17,554 bases of DNA from the NCBI GenBank assembly GCA_031287975.1, contig JAITSF010000071.1:1-17554 (forward strand), in the 5' to 3' direction. Each line of letters begins with the position of its first letter. Positions within the stretch are counted from its first letter, which is position 1. Below are positions 1 to 6,330 of this stretch, in pieces. The notes beneath the pieces were generated by a model. It searched no databases and was not told the DNA's origin. It saw only the letters and a list, made by a program, of their open reading frames with translations. This DNA comes from Candidatus Nomurabacteria bacterium (GTDB lineage: Bacteria; Patescibacteriota; Saccharimonadia; Saccharimonadales; Saccharimonadaceae). Both the position numbers and the translations under genes were made by a program.

Positions 1-167
1 TGCTCGGCGATGTCGCGCGGGTTCTGACCCAACCGCCCCGCCAAATTTAGCGCCGCGTTGCTGGCATAATCGCCAAACTTAGCCTCGGTCGGCTCTAAAA
101 CAATTTCCAGCTTCAATCCGAGCAAGTTTTTAACCGCTTCTGAGACAACTTTAACAATTTCTTCCAT
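1..167 (-). CDS. argS: Arginyl-tRNA synthetase, N-terminal fragment (cut by window edge)
   Basis: Only the first 55 codons lie in the window, read leftward from an ATG at 167. The product begins MEEIVKVVSEAVKNLLG and contains FGDYASNAALNLAGRLGQNPRDIAE, which matches the additive N-terminal domain of class I arginyl-tRNA synthetases (usual form FGDYATNAA...LAK..GKNPREIA). This domain contacts the D-loop of tRNA-Arg; the catalytic HIGH and KMSK motifs would lie off the left edge. The gene follows pyrH by 18 bp on the same strand. No Shine-Dalgarno site precedes the ATG. Instead TGTTAAAAT, an extended -10 type sequence, ends seven bases before the start codon, so a separate leaderless transcript is possible. 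The family call is firm even though the gene is incomplete. Confidence 0.9.
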   Translation of the reverse strand, partial: MEEIVKVVSEAVKNLLGLKLEIVLEPTEAKFGDYASNAALNLAGRLGQNPRDIAE

Positions 168-174
168 TACCAAT

Positions 175-183
175 ATTTTAACA
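175..183 (-). promoter_or_regulatory. Candidate extended -10 promoter in front of argS
   Basis: On the minus strand the pyrH-argS gap reads TGTTAAAAT followed by seven bases and the argS ATG. TAAAAT matches the -10 consensus at 5 of 6 positions and TGT supplies the extended TGn element. The same eleven bases, TGTGTTAAAAT, recur before pyrH. Transcription from here would start at about the first base of argS. A chance AT-rich match cannot be excluded. Confidence 0.45.
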
Positions 184-185
184 CA

Positions 186-899
186 TTATTCAATTCGCGT
201 GCCGACAGTTTTACCGGCGGCAATCCGCGCAATGTTGCCGGCTTTTAGCAACTCAAACACCACAATCGGTTTGTGGAAGTCCGCCGCCAAACCCAGTGCG
301 GCTTTGTCCATAACCTTAACTTTAGGGTTTTCGACCGCTTCGGACAGCGACAGATGGGGGATTTTTTGGGCTGTTGGATTAGTTTCGGGGTCGTCATCGA
401 AAACACCGTCAACTTTGGTGGCTTTTAATACCAAATCGCAGTCTAGCTCCAACGCCAGCGACACCGCCGCCGAATCGCTGGTTACATATGGCCGACCAGT
501 GCCACCGCCGACAATTACCACGCGGCCTTTGGCGAGATGATTCAACGCCCGCCGATAAGTGTATTGGTCGATAACTTGGTCGGCTTTGATATTGCTCAGC
601 GCCGCCGCCGGTACGCTCAGCGAATTAAAAACATCAGCCAACGCCAAAGCGTTAATTATAATCGCTACCATGCCCATGTTGTCGGCGGTAACTTGGCGAA
701 TGTTCGGGCCGGCGAAATACTTGCCGCGCACTAAATTCCCCGCTCCAACCGTAATCACAACTTCTGCGCCAGCGGCTTGAGCTTTCTTAACTTCGCCAAC
801 AATCCACTTAGCTCGCTCAATATCAAAACCGCGCGGACTGTCGCCAGCTAGTTGCTCGCCGGACAGTTTCAGAAGCAATCTAATTTGAGATTTTTTCAT
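186..899 (-). CDS. pyrH: UMP kinase PyrH
   Basis: Bacterial uridylate kinase of the amino acid kinase fold; it phosphorylates UMP to UDP with ATP in the cytoplasm, a committed step for UTP and CTP supply. The 237 residues are the usual length. Landmarks in order: LLLKLSGEQL at 8-17, VGAGNLVRG at 51-59 (normally GGGN.xRG, so the second Gly is Ala here), DNMGM near 73-77 with the following NALAL helix, GGGTGRPYVTSDSAA near 131-145, and the DGVFDDDP nucleotide loop. It lies between the DHH-like gene (18 bp upstream) and argS (18 bp downstream) on the same strand, so it is probably cotranscribed. The ATG at 899 has no Shine-Dalgarno site but has a -10-like TAAAAT six bases upstream. The frr gene often found beside pyrH is not present. 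Confidence 0.96.
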   Translation of the reverse strand: MKKSQIRLLLKLSGEQLAGDSPRGFDIERAKWIVGEVKKAQAAGAEVVITVGAGNLVRGKYFAGPNIRQVTADNMGMVAIIINALALADVFNSLSVPAAALSNIKADQVIDQYTYRRALNHLAKGRVVIVGGGTGRPYVTSDSAAVSLALELDCDLVLKATKVDGVFDDDPETNPTAQKIPHLSLSEAVENPKVKVMDKAALGLAADFHKPIVVFELLKAGNIARIAAGKTVGTRIE

Positions 900-905
900 A
901 TCAAC

Positions 906-914
906 ATTTTAACA
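906..914 (-). promoter_or_regulatory. Candidate extended -10 promoter in front of pyrH
   Basis: Minus strand TGTTAAAAT ends exactly six bases before the pyrH ATG and lies just beyond the stop codon of the preceding gene. TGn plus a 5-of-6 -10 match would place the transcription start at the A of ATG. Identical bases occur before argS. No obvious -35 was found; extended -10 promoters can work without one. Confidence 0.45.
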
Positions 915-917
915 CAC

Positions 918-2102
918 TTAAATCGGAATATGAAACTGGGTCGGGTCGGACTTGGAAGTGTCGATAATCTCCACAGTTTTGGGTTGCTCTGGTGGCGCGG
1001 TTTCCGGTTGGTTGGGCGGCGACAGGTCAAAAACCGTGTCGGGCGGCGGCGGCAGCGACTGGGCGGAATCGGTCAAGACCGGCAGTTCGGTTTCGATAAT
1101 ATCGGGTTGAGCTAGTTCGGTTTCCGGCTGAATCTTGACAACTTCCGGCGGAATCTCAACAGTCTCCGGCGGCGCTTCGACAATTTCTGGCGATATAACT
1201 TCAGAGAACTCCGACGCTGAAATATCCGGCGGCGGCGGCAATTTATCGTCAAAATCCGGCAGCGGCGGCGGCAGAAAATCATCCAAACTTTCAATTGGTT
1301 CTGGCTCTAACTCGGGAATGTCTTGAATTTGTTCAGGTGGCGGCGCGACCGGTATCGGCTCAAGCGCACCGCGAATTTCTTTGACAATTAACTGTTGGTC
1401 AGCGCCGTTGGAAAGCAGCTTACTAGCGATTGTCATAGTGTCGGGTGTGGTGCGGGCGTTGGAAAACTGCTCGGTTTCAATCACAATTCCGGTCAGTAGC
1501 GCGGTGGAAATTTGTTTCGACAGCAAGTTCTCGTCCAGCTCAATGACTAATTTCGAGACCGCTTCCGAATAGCCGCTGGTGGTTGGGAAAGCGGCGTTGA
1601 TCGCGCCAAAATCGCTGGCCGCGCCGGACTTAATGGTAACAATCGCCGCCGAATGTAGAATTTTGCCATGCGCCATGGCGGCTTTGTCAATGTCGGCTTG
1701 GTTTTTGACTCCGATAGCGATAATCAAATCGACATTCATCTCGCCTTGCTCGAACTTCAAATCAGCCGGCGAAATCGTGGTGTGGTAAGGCGTGATAAAA
1801 ATCTTCACTAAATCGCCCTCGACTTTGTAACGCAGTTTGTCAGCCTTGTCCTTGTCGAGTGAAATTATAAAATCGCGAAAGCTGGCGGTCGAATCCTCAA
1901 AAGTCCTTTCCGGACGCAAAAATTTCATAATCGGCGGCAGCTGACCGGAAAAAATCGCCGAAGAATGCTTTTTCAGCTTGTCAATCGCCAAAGTCAAACC
2001 CAACGCCGCTGTCAAAACATCAACTGACGGGCTGTGTCCGACAGTAATCAAAATGTTTTTCGACTGGTTGATTTTGGCGATAATTTGGGTTTGATTGTCC
2101 AT
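918..2102 (-). CDS. Degenerate DHH-family (NrnA-like) protein with a Pro/Glu-rich tail
   Basis: 394 residues. Residues 1 to about 245 follow the layout of NrnA-type DHH phosphoesterases: ILITVGHSPSVDVLTAALGLTLAIDKL corresponds to the first DHH motif region and TGIVIETEQFSNARTTPDTMTIASKLL to the C-terminal part (family form TGI..DTG.F.F.NTTP.TL..A..L). The metal ligands are mostly gone: the DGD motif has become SVD, the DHH triplet is absent, and the DTG position reads ETE. Catalysis is therefore doubtful. The remaining ~150 residues are Pro- and Glu-rich with PPPP runs and look disordered. I chose the ATG at 2102, not the earlier in-frame ATG at 2150, because AAGGA sits five bases before 2102 and the likely promoter overlaps the longer reading. 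First gene of the operon with pyrH and argS. Its role is unknown. Confidence 0.75.
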   Translation of the reverse strand: MDNQTQIIAKINQSKNILITVGHSPSVDVLTAALGLTLAIDKLKKHSSAIFSGQLPPIMKFLRPERTFEDSTASFRDFIISLDKDKADKLRYKVEGDLVKIFITPYHTTISPADLKFEQGEMNVDLIIAIGVKNQADIDKAAMAHGKILHSAAIVTIKSGAASDFGAINAAFPTTSGYSEAVSKLVIELDENLLSKQISTALLTGIVIETEQFSNARTTPDTMTIASKLLSNGADQQLIVKEIRGALEPIPVAPPPEQIQDIPELEPEPIESLDDFLPPPLPDFDDKLPPPPDISASEFSEVISPEIVEAPPETVEIPPEVVKIQPETELAQPDIIETELPVLTDSAQSLPPPPDTVFDLSPPNQPETAPPEQPKTVEIIDTSKSDPTQFHIPI

Positions 2103-2121
2103 GTTGTCCTTTTCTCTACTA

Positions 2122-2150
2122 AAAGTACACCAAAACACCAAAAAGGTCAA
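2122..2150 (-). promoter_or_regulatory. Promoter of the DHH-like/pyrH/argS operon
   Basis: On the minus strand TTGACC (2150-2145, 5 of 6 to the -35 consensus), a 17-base spacer and TACTTT (2127-2122, 4 of 6 to the -10). The predicted start lies about 13 bases before the ATG at 2102, leaving just room for the AAGGA ribosome-binding site. It is back to back with the rpsT promoter. Confidence 0.65.
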
Positions 2151-2152
2151 GC

Positions 2153-2181
2153 TTGTATTTTGCCGGCTGATGAGTTAAAAT
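2153..2181 (+). promoter_or_regulatory. Candidate promoter of rpsT
   Basis: TTGTAT (2153-2158, 3 of 6 to consensus), a 17-base spacer and TAAAAT (2176-2181, 5 of 6). Transcription would begin near 2188 and give a leader of about 50 bases holding the hairpin at 2198-2225. The -35 match is poor, so this is tentative. Confidence 0.45.
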
Positions 2182-2197
2182 TGTCGAGAATAATTAA

Positions 2198-2225
2198 ATG
2201 GGCATAAGGACTTCGGTTCGCCCAT
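2198..2225 (+). promoter_or_regulatory. Hairpin with UUCG tetraloop in the rpsT leader
   Basis: ATGGGC (2198-2203) pairs perfectly with GCCCAT (2220-2225). Inside, GGAC (2208-2211) pairs with GTTC (2216-2219), one pair being G-U, and closes a C(UUCG)G tetraloop, the most stable common RNA loop. Four bases (2204-2207) bulge on the 5' side only. The base of the stem ends about one base before the AAAGGAG ribosome-binding site at 2226-2232. Escherichia coli S20 is known to control its own translation, so an autoregulatory leader is a reasonable but unproved reading. Confidence 0.55.
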
Positions 2226-2236
2226 AAAGGAGAAGA

Positions 2237-2605
2237 ATGCCAATTATCAAATCAGCTCAGAAAAAAATGCGCCAAGACGAACGTCGCCACGCCCAAAATT
2301 TGCGTGTTAAGCGCGCACTCAAAGTTGCCTCTAAAGCTTTTGAGGTAAAACCAACCTTTGAAGCCCTATGTGAACTCCAAAGCAAGATCGACACCGCTGT
2401 CAAAAAAAACGTCCTGCCCAAAAACACCGGAGCCCGTCAAATGAAGCGCTACTCGGCATTGGCTAAAAAAGCTGGCGTCAAAATTGCCACCAAAAAACCA
2501 GCCGCCAAACCAGTCGCCAAAAAACCAGCTGCCAAAACCGCCAGCAAACCGGCCACCAAAAAGCCAGCTGCTAAAAAACCAACCACCAAAACCGCCCAAA
2601 AATAA
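2237..2605 (+). CDS. rpsT: Ribosomal protein bS20 with histone-like C-terminal tail
   Basis: Small-subunit protein that binds 16S rRNA during 30S assembly. Residues 1-82 match bS20: MPIIKSAQKKMRQDERRHAQNLRVKRALK is the N-terminal RNA-binding helix, and VLPKNTGARQMKRYSALAKKA is the C-terminal helix (family form ...KNAAARKKSRL..). Residues 83-122 are an additional tail of AAKKP, AAKP and ATKKP units, Lys/Ala/Pro-rich like histone H1 tails; bS20 normally ends near residue 85-90. Start is fixed by AAAGGAG four bases before the ATG. The adenine-rich tail shows as a block of AAAAACCAGC-type repeats in the DNA. It diverges from the DHH-like operon and is followed 27 bp later by the AEC carrier gene. 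Confidence 0.95.
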   Translation: MPIIKSAQKKMRQDERRHAQNLRVKRALKVASKAFEVKPTFEALCELQSKIDTAVKKNVLPKNTGARQMKRYSALAKKAGVKIATKKPAAKPVAKKPAAKTASKPATKKPAAKKPTTKTAQK

Positions 2606-2617
2606 TTCCCCAAAATC

Positions 2618-2632
2618 TGCTACAATAAAGTT
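2618..2632 (+). promoter_or_regulatory. Extended -10 promoter directly abutting the AEC carrier start
   Basis: TGCTACAAT (2618-2626) is a TGn element with a -10 hexamer matching 5 of 6, followed by six bases and the ATG at 2633. The predicted transcription start coincides with the first base of the start codon, so a leaderless message is expected. Fourteen of the fifteen bases TACAATAAAGTTATG recur on the minus strand before the secreted-protein gene at 16578. Confidence 0.6.
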
Positions 2633-3553
2633 ATGCTAATCGACCTAAACATCTTCTACTCCAGCTTGATTGCGGTGGCGATTATGATTGCCGCCGGTTT
2701 CGCGCTCGGCAAAGCCGGTTGGGTCGACGAGCATTTTAACAAAAAACTTATTAACTTGCTGCTAATGGTGGCCATGCCCTGTGCCCTGTTTAGCGCCTTT
2801 CCGGAAGTTTTCCACATCGACGCTTTGTGGTTGTTCCTGTGGGGTTTGGGCTCGGGCGCGCTGATTTTTTTGGTTATGGTCGTCATCAGCCAACTGCTGT
2901 TTCGCCCGCGTTTCAGCCGCAAAAACTACTTTGAATACCAATTTGCCTTTGTTTTTAACAACGCAGTTTTCTTGGGCTACCCGCTTGTCAGCGCTATTTT
3001 TGGCGCTGACGGCTTAATTTCTTACGCTGGTTTTGTGGTGATTTTCAATCTTATGCTGTTTGGCTACGGCATTATGTTGTTCGAGAAAAAATTCGACGTT
3101 AAACACATCGGTCGAGCCTTCATCAACCCCAACATCATCGCGGTTCTGCTCGGCATGTTGACTTTTGTGTTTTCGTTGCAACTGCCAGCGCCGCTCAGCG
3201 CCTCGATCGGCTACATCGGCGGGATTATGACACCGCTCAGCCTAATCTGTATCGGCTACATGCTCAGCCGCGCCGAACTCGGAAAAGTTTTTCGGAATCG
3301 TAAAATCGTCCTGACCTGTGTCGCCCAACTGATTCTCGGGCCGCTGGCAGCGTTCGGAGTTATGAAACTAATCGGCGCGCCCGACAGTGTACTAACAATC
3401 ATCGTCCTGATTCAAGCTCTACCCACCGCCACCACACTCGGTCTATTCGCCGAAAAATACGACCGCGACACCGAAAATGCCAGCGGCCTAGTCGTAGTCA
3501 GCACAATTCTCTCCGCCCTTACCCTGCCGGCGGTGGCGCTGCTGATATTATGA
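2633..3553 (+). CDS. AEC (auxin efflux carrier) family permease
   Basis: A 306-residue, very hydrophobic protein with about ten membrane segments and no signal peptide. It fits the AEC/membrane transport protein family (bile acid/Na symporter-like fold), whose bacterial members move malate, malonate or other organic anions. Supporting motifs: LLLMVAMPCALFSAFPEV in the first half, NNAVFLGYPLVSAIFG (the Asn/Gly/Pro-rich segment typical of the family), INPNIIAVLLGM at the domain boundary and PLSLICIGYML in the second half. The substrate cannot be read from the sequence. It starts 27 bp after rpsT but seems to have its own promoter, and has no good Shine-Dalgarno site. A hairpin at 3588-3604 separates it from the convergent tRNA-Leu gene. 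Confidence 0.85.
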   Translation: MLIDLNIFYSSLIAVAIMIAAGFALGKAGWVDEHFNKKLINLLLMVAMPCALFSAFPEVFHIDALWLFLWGLGSGALIFLVMVVISQLLFRPRFSRKNYFEYQFAFVFNNAVFLGYPLVSAIFGADGLISYAGFVVIFNLMLFGYGIMLFEKKFDVKHIGRAFINPNIIAVLLGMLTFVFSLQLPAPLSASIGYIGGIMTPLSLICIGYMLSRAELGKVFRNRKIVLTCVAQLILGPLAAFGVMKLIGAPDSVLTIIVLIQALPTATTLGLFAEKYDRDTENASGLVVVSTILSALTLPAVALLIL

Positions 3554-3581
3554 CTATATAGCAATACTCTGTGAAATTAAC

Positions 3582-3604
3582 AAAAAATCCGCTTCGCGAG
3601 CGGA
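3582..3604 (-). terminator. Terminator of tRNA-Leu, possibly bidirectional
   Basis: TCCGCT (3588-3593) and AGCGGA (3599-3604) form a six-pair stem with loop TCGCG. On the minus strand it is followed at once by TTTTTT (3587-3582), the classic intrinsic terminator form, 23 bases after the tRNA-Leu CCA. On the plus strand it is followed by GATTTT and then GGGATTTTT, so it may also stop AEC transcription less efficiently. Confidence 0.75.
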
Positions 3605-3626
3605 GATTTTCGGGATTTTTCTAAAA

Positions 3627-3715
3627 TGGTGCGCTCGAGAAGATTTGAACTTCCACGACCTAAAGCGGTCACTAGCCCCTCAAGCTAGCGCGTCTACCAA
3701 TTCCGCCACGAGCGC
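3627..3715 (-). tRNA. tRNA-Leu (anticodon GAG)
   Basis: Read on the minus strand. Acceptor GCGCTCG (5' end at 3715) pairs with CGAGCGC, then discriminator A and an encoded CCA (3629-3627). Anticodon stem CTAGC/GCTAG encloses loop TTGAGGG, giving anticodon GAG (Leu, CUC/CUU). A long variable arm and the D-loop GGTAGACG fit a class II leucine tRNA. The T arm contains GTTCAAATC. About 89 bases including CCA. Confidence 0.97.
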
Positions 3716-3723
3716 GTGAGAAT

Positions 3724-3732
3724 ATTATAACA
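3724..3732 (-). promoter_or_regulatory. Extended -10 promoter of tRNA-Leu
   Basis: Minus strand TGTTATAAT: TGn plus a perfect TATAAT (3729-3724), eight bases before the tRNA 5' end at 3715. The same TGn-hexamer-N8 layout precedes tRNA-Val and tRNA-Ser. No good -35 was seen. Confidence 0.65.
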
Positions 3733-3737
3733 TAGTT

Positions 3738-3749
3738 GTAATATTACAT
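3738..3749. repeat. Perfect 12-bp palindrome TGTAATATTACA
   Basis: Self-complementary 12-mer between the divergent tRNA-Leu and suf promoters. It occupies the -35 region of the tRNA-Leu promoter and lies 24 bases upstream of the suf -35. It could be an operator, but an AT-rich palindrome of this size can arise by chance. Confidence 0.35.
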
Positions 3750-3773
3750 AGGCTCGGAGAGGTTAAAACAAGT

Positions 3774-3802
3774 TTTACCTTTCTCTCGCTTCGTTGTAAA
3801 AT
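3774..3802 (+). promoter_or_regulatory. Promoter of the suf operon
   Basis: TTTACC (3774-3779, 4 of 6 to -35), a 17-base spacer and TAAAAT (3797-3802, 5 of 6 to -10). The start would fall near 3809, leaving a short leader that carries AGGAGG (3812-3817) six bases before the sufC ATG. The -35 hexamer is the same as that proposed for tRNA-Ser. Confidence 0.6.
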
Positions 3803-3823
3803 GTATGTAAGAGGAGGTTTTAG

Positions 3824-4552
3824 ATGTCGAAATTGCGGATTGTTGGATTGTCGGTCGCTAGCGCCGACGGACATAAGATTTTGGAGGACGTGTCGCTGGA
3901 GTTTGCGGCTGGGCGGCGCTATGGGATTTTGGGTCCGAATGGTTCGGGCAAGTCGAGTTTGGTCAATGCCTTGATGGGTCATCCGCACTACAAAATAACC
4001 GCTGGCAAAATTCTCCTGGGCAAGGAAGATATCGCTCACCTGCCGCCCGACGAAAAGGCGCAGCGCGGGCTGTTTTTAGGACTGCAATATCCGGTCGAGG
4101 TCGAAGGTGTTAGTTGGGCGGATTTTTTGCGCGTGGCTTTGGCTCGCCAAGCCGGTAATCGAGCTGATTTTTACGAAATTTTGAATGATTTGCGCCGCCA
4201 CGCCAGCGATCTGGGTTTTAAGAATTTCGATCCAGATCGCGATTTGAACGTGGGGTTTTCGGGTGGCGAAAAAAAACGCTCGGAGATTTTGCAGATGTTA
4301 GCGCTGCGTCCGCGATTTGCTTTTTTGGACGAGCCGGATTCTGGGCTGGATATCGACGGCGCAGCGGCGTTGATGGCGAAACTAGCCAAGCTCGACTGGC
4401 CGGCTAGTTTGGCGGTGGTAACACACAACCCCCAAACGCTTCAGTCGCTCCAGCCCGACGTGATTTATGTTATTAAAAACGGTCGTCTGGCGGCATCTGG
4501 CGGCGAGCCGCTGATCGCGCGGCTACAAAGCGGCGGATTTAAGGATTTGTAA
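3824..4552 (+). CDS. sufC: Fe-S assembly ATPase SufC
   Basis: ABC-type ATPase of the SUF iron-sulfur assembly scaffold; it pairs with SufB and SufD and its ATP cycle remodels the scaffold during cluster building. 242 residues is close to the usual ~250. Walker A GPNGSGKS at 37-44, Q-loop in GLQYP at 86-90, signature FSGGEKKR at 145-152 (the SufC form SGGEKKR), Walker B FAFLDE at 165-170 followed by PDSGLDID, and switch His201 in VVTHNP. Strong AGGAGG ribosome-binding site six bases before the ATG. First gene of a five-gene operon; its TAA is followed immediately by the sufB ATG with no intervening base. Confidence 0.97.
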   Translation: MSKLRIVGLSVASADGHKILEDVSLEFAAGRRYGILGPNGSGKSSLVNALMGHPHYKITAGKILLGKEDIAHLPPDEKAQRGLFLGLQYPVEVEGVSWADFLRVALARQAGNRADFYEILNDLRRHASDLGFKNFDPDRDLNVGFSGGEKKRSEILQMLALRPRFAFLDEPDSGLDIDGAAALMAKLAKLDWPASLAVVTHNPQTLQSLQPDVIYVIKNGRLAASGGEPLIARLQSGGFKDL

Positions 4553-5887
4553 ATGTTAAAGTTCCCGACCGGACTCAGCGAACAAGTCGTGCGCGACCTC
4601 TCGGCCGCTAAAAAAGAGCCGCTTTGGATGTTAAATTATCGCTTAAAAGCTTACAAAAACTTTATAAAGTTTGCACTGCCGGATTTCGGTCCGGATTTGA
4701 GCTTTATCGACTTCGATAAGATTTGTTACTACGCTCGCCCGACTACGCGCAAAGTTTCATCATGGAAAAAACTACCAAAAAAAATCCGTCAAACATACGA
4801 CGCCATTGGCTTGCCAGAAGCCGAAAAGCAGTATCTGGCCGGCGTCGGTGCGCAGTATAATTCAGAGATCGTTTACCAAAACCTCAAGGCAGAATGGGAA
4901 GATTTGGGCGTGGTCTTTCTCGACACCGACACAGCGCTCCACAGCCACGCCGAGCTTTTTAAGCAATATTTCGGTACAGTTATTGCCGCCGACGATAACA
5001 AATTCGCGGCTCTCAACTCGGCAGTCTGGAGCGGCGGCAGTTTTATTTATGTGCCGCGCGGCGTGCGCTTGGACGTGCCGTTACAAGCTTATTTTCGGAT
5101 CAACTTGGCTAATCTCGGTCAGTTTGAGCGGACTTTGATTATCGCGGACGAGGGTGCTGAAGTACATTATGTCGAAGGCTGCACTGCGCCGATTTATTCG
5201 ACCGATTCGCTGCATGCTGCGGTTGTCGAAGTAATCGCTAAGCGCGGCGCGCGGGTGCGCTACACCACAATTCAAAACTGGTCAACAAATGTTGTAAATC
5301 TTACAACACAACGCATGCTAGTGGAAGCTGGCGCTGTCGGCGAGTGGATCGACGGCAATATCGGCTCAAAACTGACTATGAAATATCCAGCTGTGATTTT
5401 GGCTGGCGAGGGCGCGCGCGGCGATATTCTATCGCTGGCGCTGGCTAAATCCGGACAGACCCAAGACAACGGTGGCAAAGCCATTCACTTAGCCGCCAAT
5501 ACTTCATCGACAATTATCTCCAAATCGGTCAGTTTAGACGGTGGCGTTTGCGCTTATCGCGGCAAAATCGCCATCGAACCGACCGCCGCCAACGCCAAAA
5601 CTTCCACCACTTGCGATGCTCTGCTGATGGACGAAAAGTCAGTCTCCAAAACTTATCCAACTAATGTCATTAAGACCGCTGATGCCTCGATCGCCCACGA
5701 AGCCAGCGTGTCGCGAATCGGCGACGAACAGCTGTTCTACCTAGCCAGTCGCGGCCTGCCAGCAGCGGAAGCCCTTAGTATGATTGTCAACGGTTTTGTC
5801 GAGCCGATTGTCAAAAACATTCCGCTGGAATACGCTGCCGAACTCAACCGCTTAATCGACCTTGACATGACAGGAGCGCTCAGATGA
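4553..5887 (+). CDS. sufB: Fe-S cluster scaffold protein SufB
   Basis: Main scaffold subunit of the SufBCD complex, where sulfur and iron are assembled into clusters. 444 residues, somewhat shorter than the usual 465-495, mostly at the N-terminus. Clear SufB landmarks: WSGGSFIYVPRGVRLDVPLQ near 159-178, VHYVEGCTAP near 204-213, QNWSTNVVNLTTQR near 241-254, TTCDALLMDEKS with Cys354, and HEASVSRIGDEQLFYLASRGL with His382-Glu383. By alignment, Cys354 and His382/Glu383 correspond to the E. coli residues Cys405 and His433/Glu434 needed for cluster assembly. The start is fixed by direct contact with sufC. The last codon overlaps the next ATG as ATGA. Confidence 0.97.
   Translation: MLKFPTGLSEQVVRDLSAAKKEPLWMLNYRLKAYKNFIKFALPDFGPDLSFIDFDKICYYARPTTRKVSSWKKLPKKIRQTYDAIGLPEAEKQYLAGVGAQYNSEIVYQNLKAEWEDLGVVFLDTDTALHSHAELFKQYFGTVIAADDNKFAALNSAVWSGGSFIYVPRGVRLDVPLQAYFRINLANLGQFERTLIIADEGAEVHYVEGCTAPIYSTDSLHAAVVEVIAKRGARVRYTTIQNWSTNVVNLTTQRMLVEAGAVGEWIDGNIGSKLTMKYPAVILAGEGARGDILSLALAKSGQTQDNGGKAIHLAANTSSTIISKSVSLDGGVCAYRGKIAIEPTAANAKTSTTCDALLMDEKSVSKTYPTNVIKTADASIAHEASVSRIGDEQLFYLASRGLPAAEALSMIVNGFVEPIVKNIPLEYAAELNRLIDLDMTGALR
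5290..5308. repeat. 19-bp inverted repeat TGTTGTAA-N3-TTACAACA inside sufB
   Basis: Perfect eight-base arms with spacer ATC, inside the sufB coding sequence (codons for VVNLTT). Exactly the same arms with spacer AAA occur at 12301-12319, beside tRNA-Val. Here the bases also encode a conserved stretch of SufB, so coincidence remains possible. Confidence 0.4.
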
Positions 5888-6330
5888 GAAAAGTTATACA
5901 GCGCACCATACGCGGCGATGTCAAAGAACAATTTCTAGTACGCGCCACCGCCGGCAGAAACCTAAATGTCAAATTTATCATCACTCACGACCACCCCAAA
6001 ACCAGCTCGCACATCGCCATCGGCATTTTAGCCAGCCAGCGCGCTAAGGTTACAGTCGATGCCGTTACAATTATCCGCCCAAGCGCGCCGGACAGCCAAG
6101 CTTGGCTGGAAATCCGTGCTGTCGCCAGCGACGACGCTGTTATTGCCGCCGCGCCGAATCTGGAAATCTACAACAACGCCGTCAAAGCCGGACATGCCCT
6201 TACCACCAAACACATTTCCGATATCGAACTGTTTTATCTCACGAGCCGTGGTCTTAATCCGCGCCAAGCCCAAAAACTGATCATCGACGCAGCGCTTAAA
6301 CCTTTTCGGAAAGCTCAGGTAATATCATGA
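5884..6330 (+). CDS. sufD: Miniature SufD-like scaffold protein
   Basis: 148 residues, about one third of a normal SufD (~420). The C-terminal half is recognisable: PNLEIYNNAVKAGHALTTKHISDIELFYLTSRGLNPRQAQKLII matches the SufD form [27 protein letters not shown].SRGI....A..ML, keeping the conserved His (here His104) next to which full-length SufD works with SufB. The N-terminal half is a short run of strands (VKEQFLVRATAGRNLNVKFIITHDHP) resembling a trimmed beta-helix. It overlaps sufB by ATGA and sufS by ATGA, so this is an intact operon gene and not debris. Likely a minimal partner that completes a SufB-SufC-SufD complex; that role is inferred from position and the C-terminal motif. Confidence 0.8.
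   Translation: MRKVIQRTIRGDVKEQFLVRATAGRNLNVKFIITHDHPKTSSHIAIGILASQRAKVTVDAVTIIRPSAPDSQAWLEIRAVASDDAVIAAAPNLEIYNNAVKAGHALTTKHISDIELFYLTSRGLNPRQAQKLIIDAALKPFRKAQVIS

Noticed and set aside
1000..1290. GGCGGCGGC-type runs that look like a microsatellite
   Set aside because: They are proline codons of the Pro-rich tail of the DHH-like protein read on the opposite strand.
2103..2150. Longer N-terminus for the DHH-like protein from the ATG at 2150
   Set aside because: The sixteen added residues overlap the proposed -35 and -10 elements and look non-homologous. AAGGA precedes the ATG at 2102 at normal spacing.
2366..2599. 77-codon minus-strand frame rich in Gly, Trp and Phe
   Set aside because: It is the antisense image of the repetitive Lys/Pro/Ala tail of rpsT.
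4806..5138. Overlapping plus-strand frame of 110 codons inside sufB
   Set aside because: Different frame from the well-conserved SufB, Ser/Arg-rich, no homology or ribosome-binding site.
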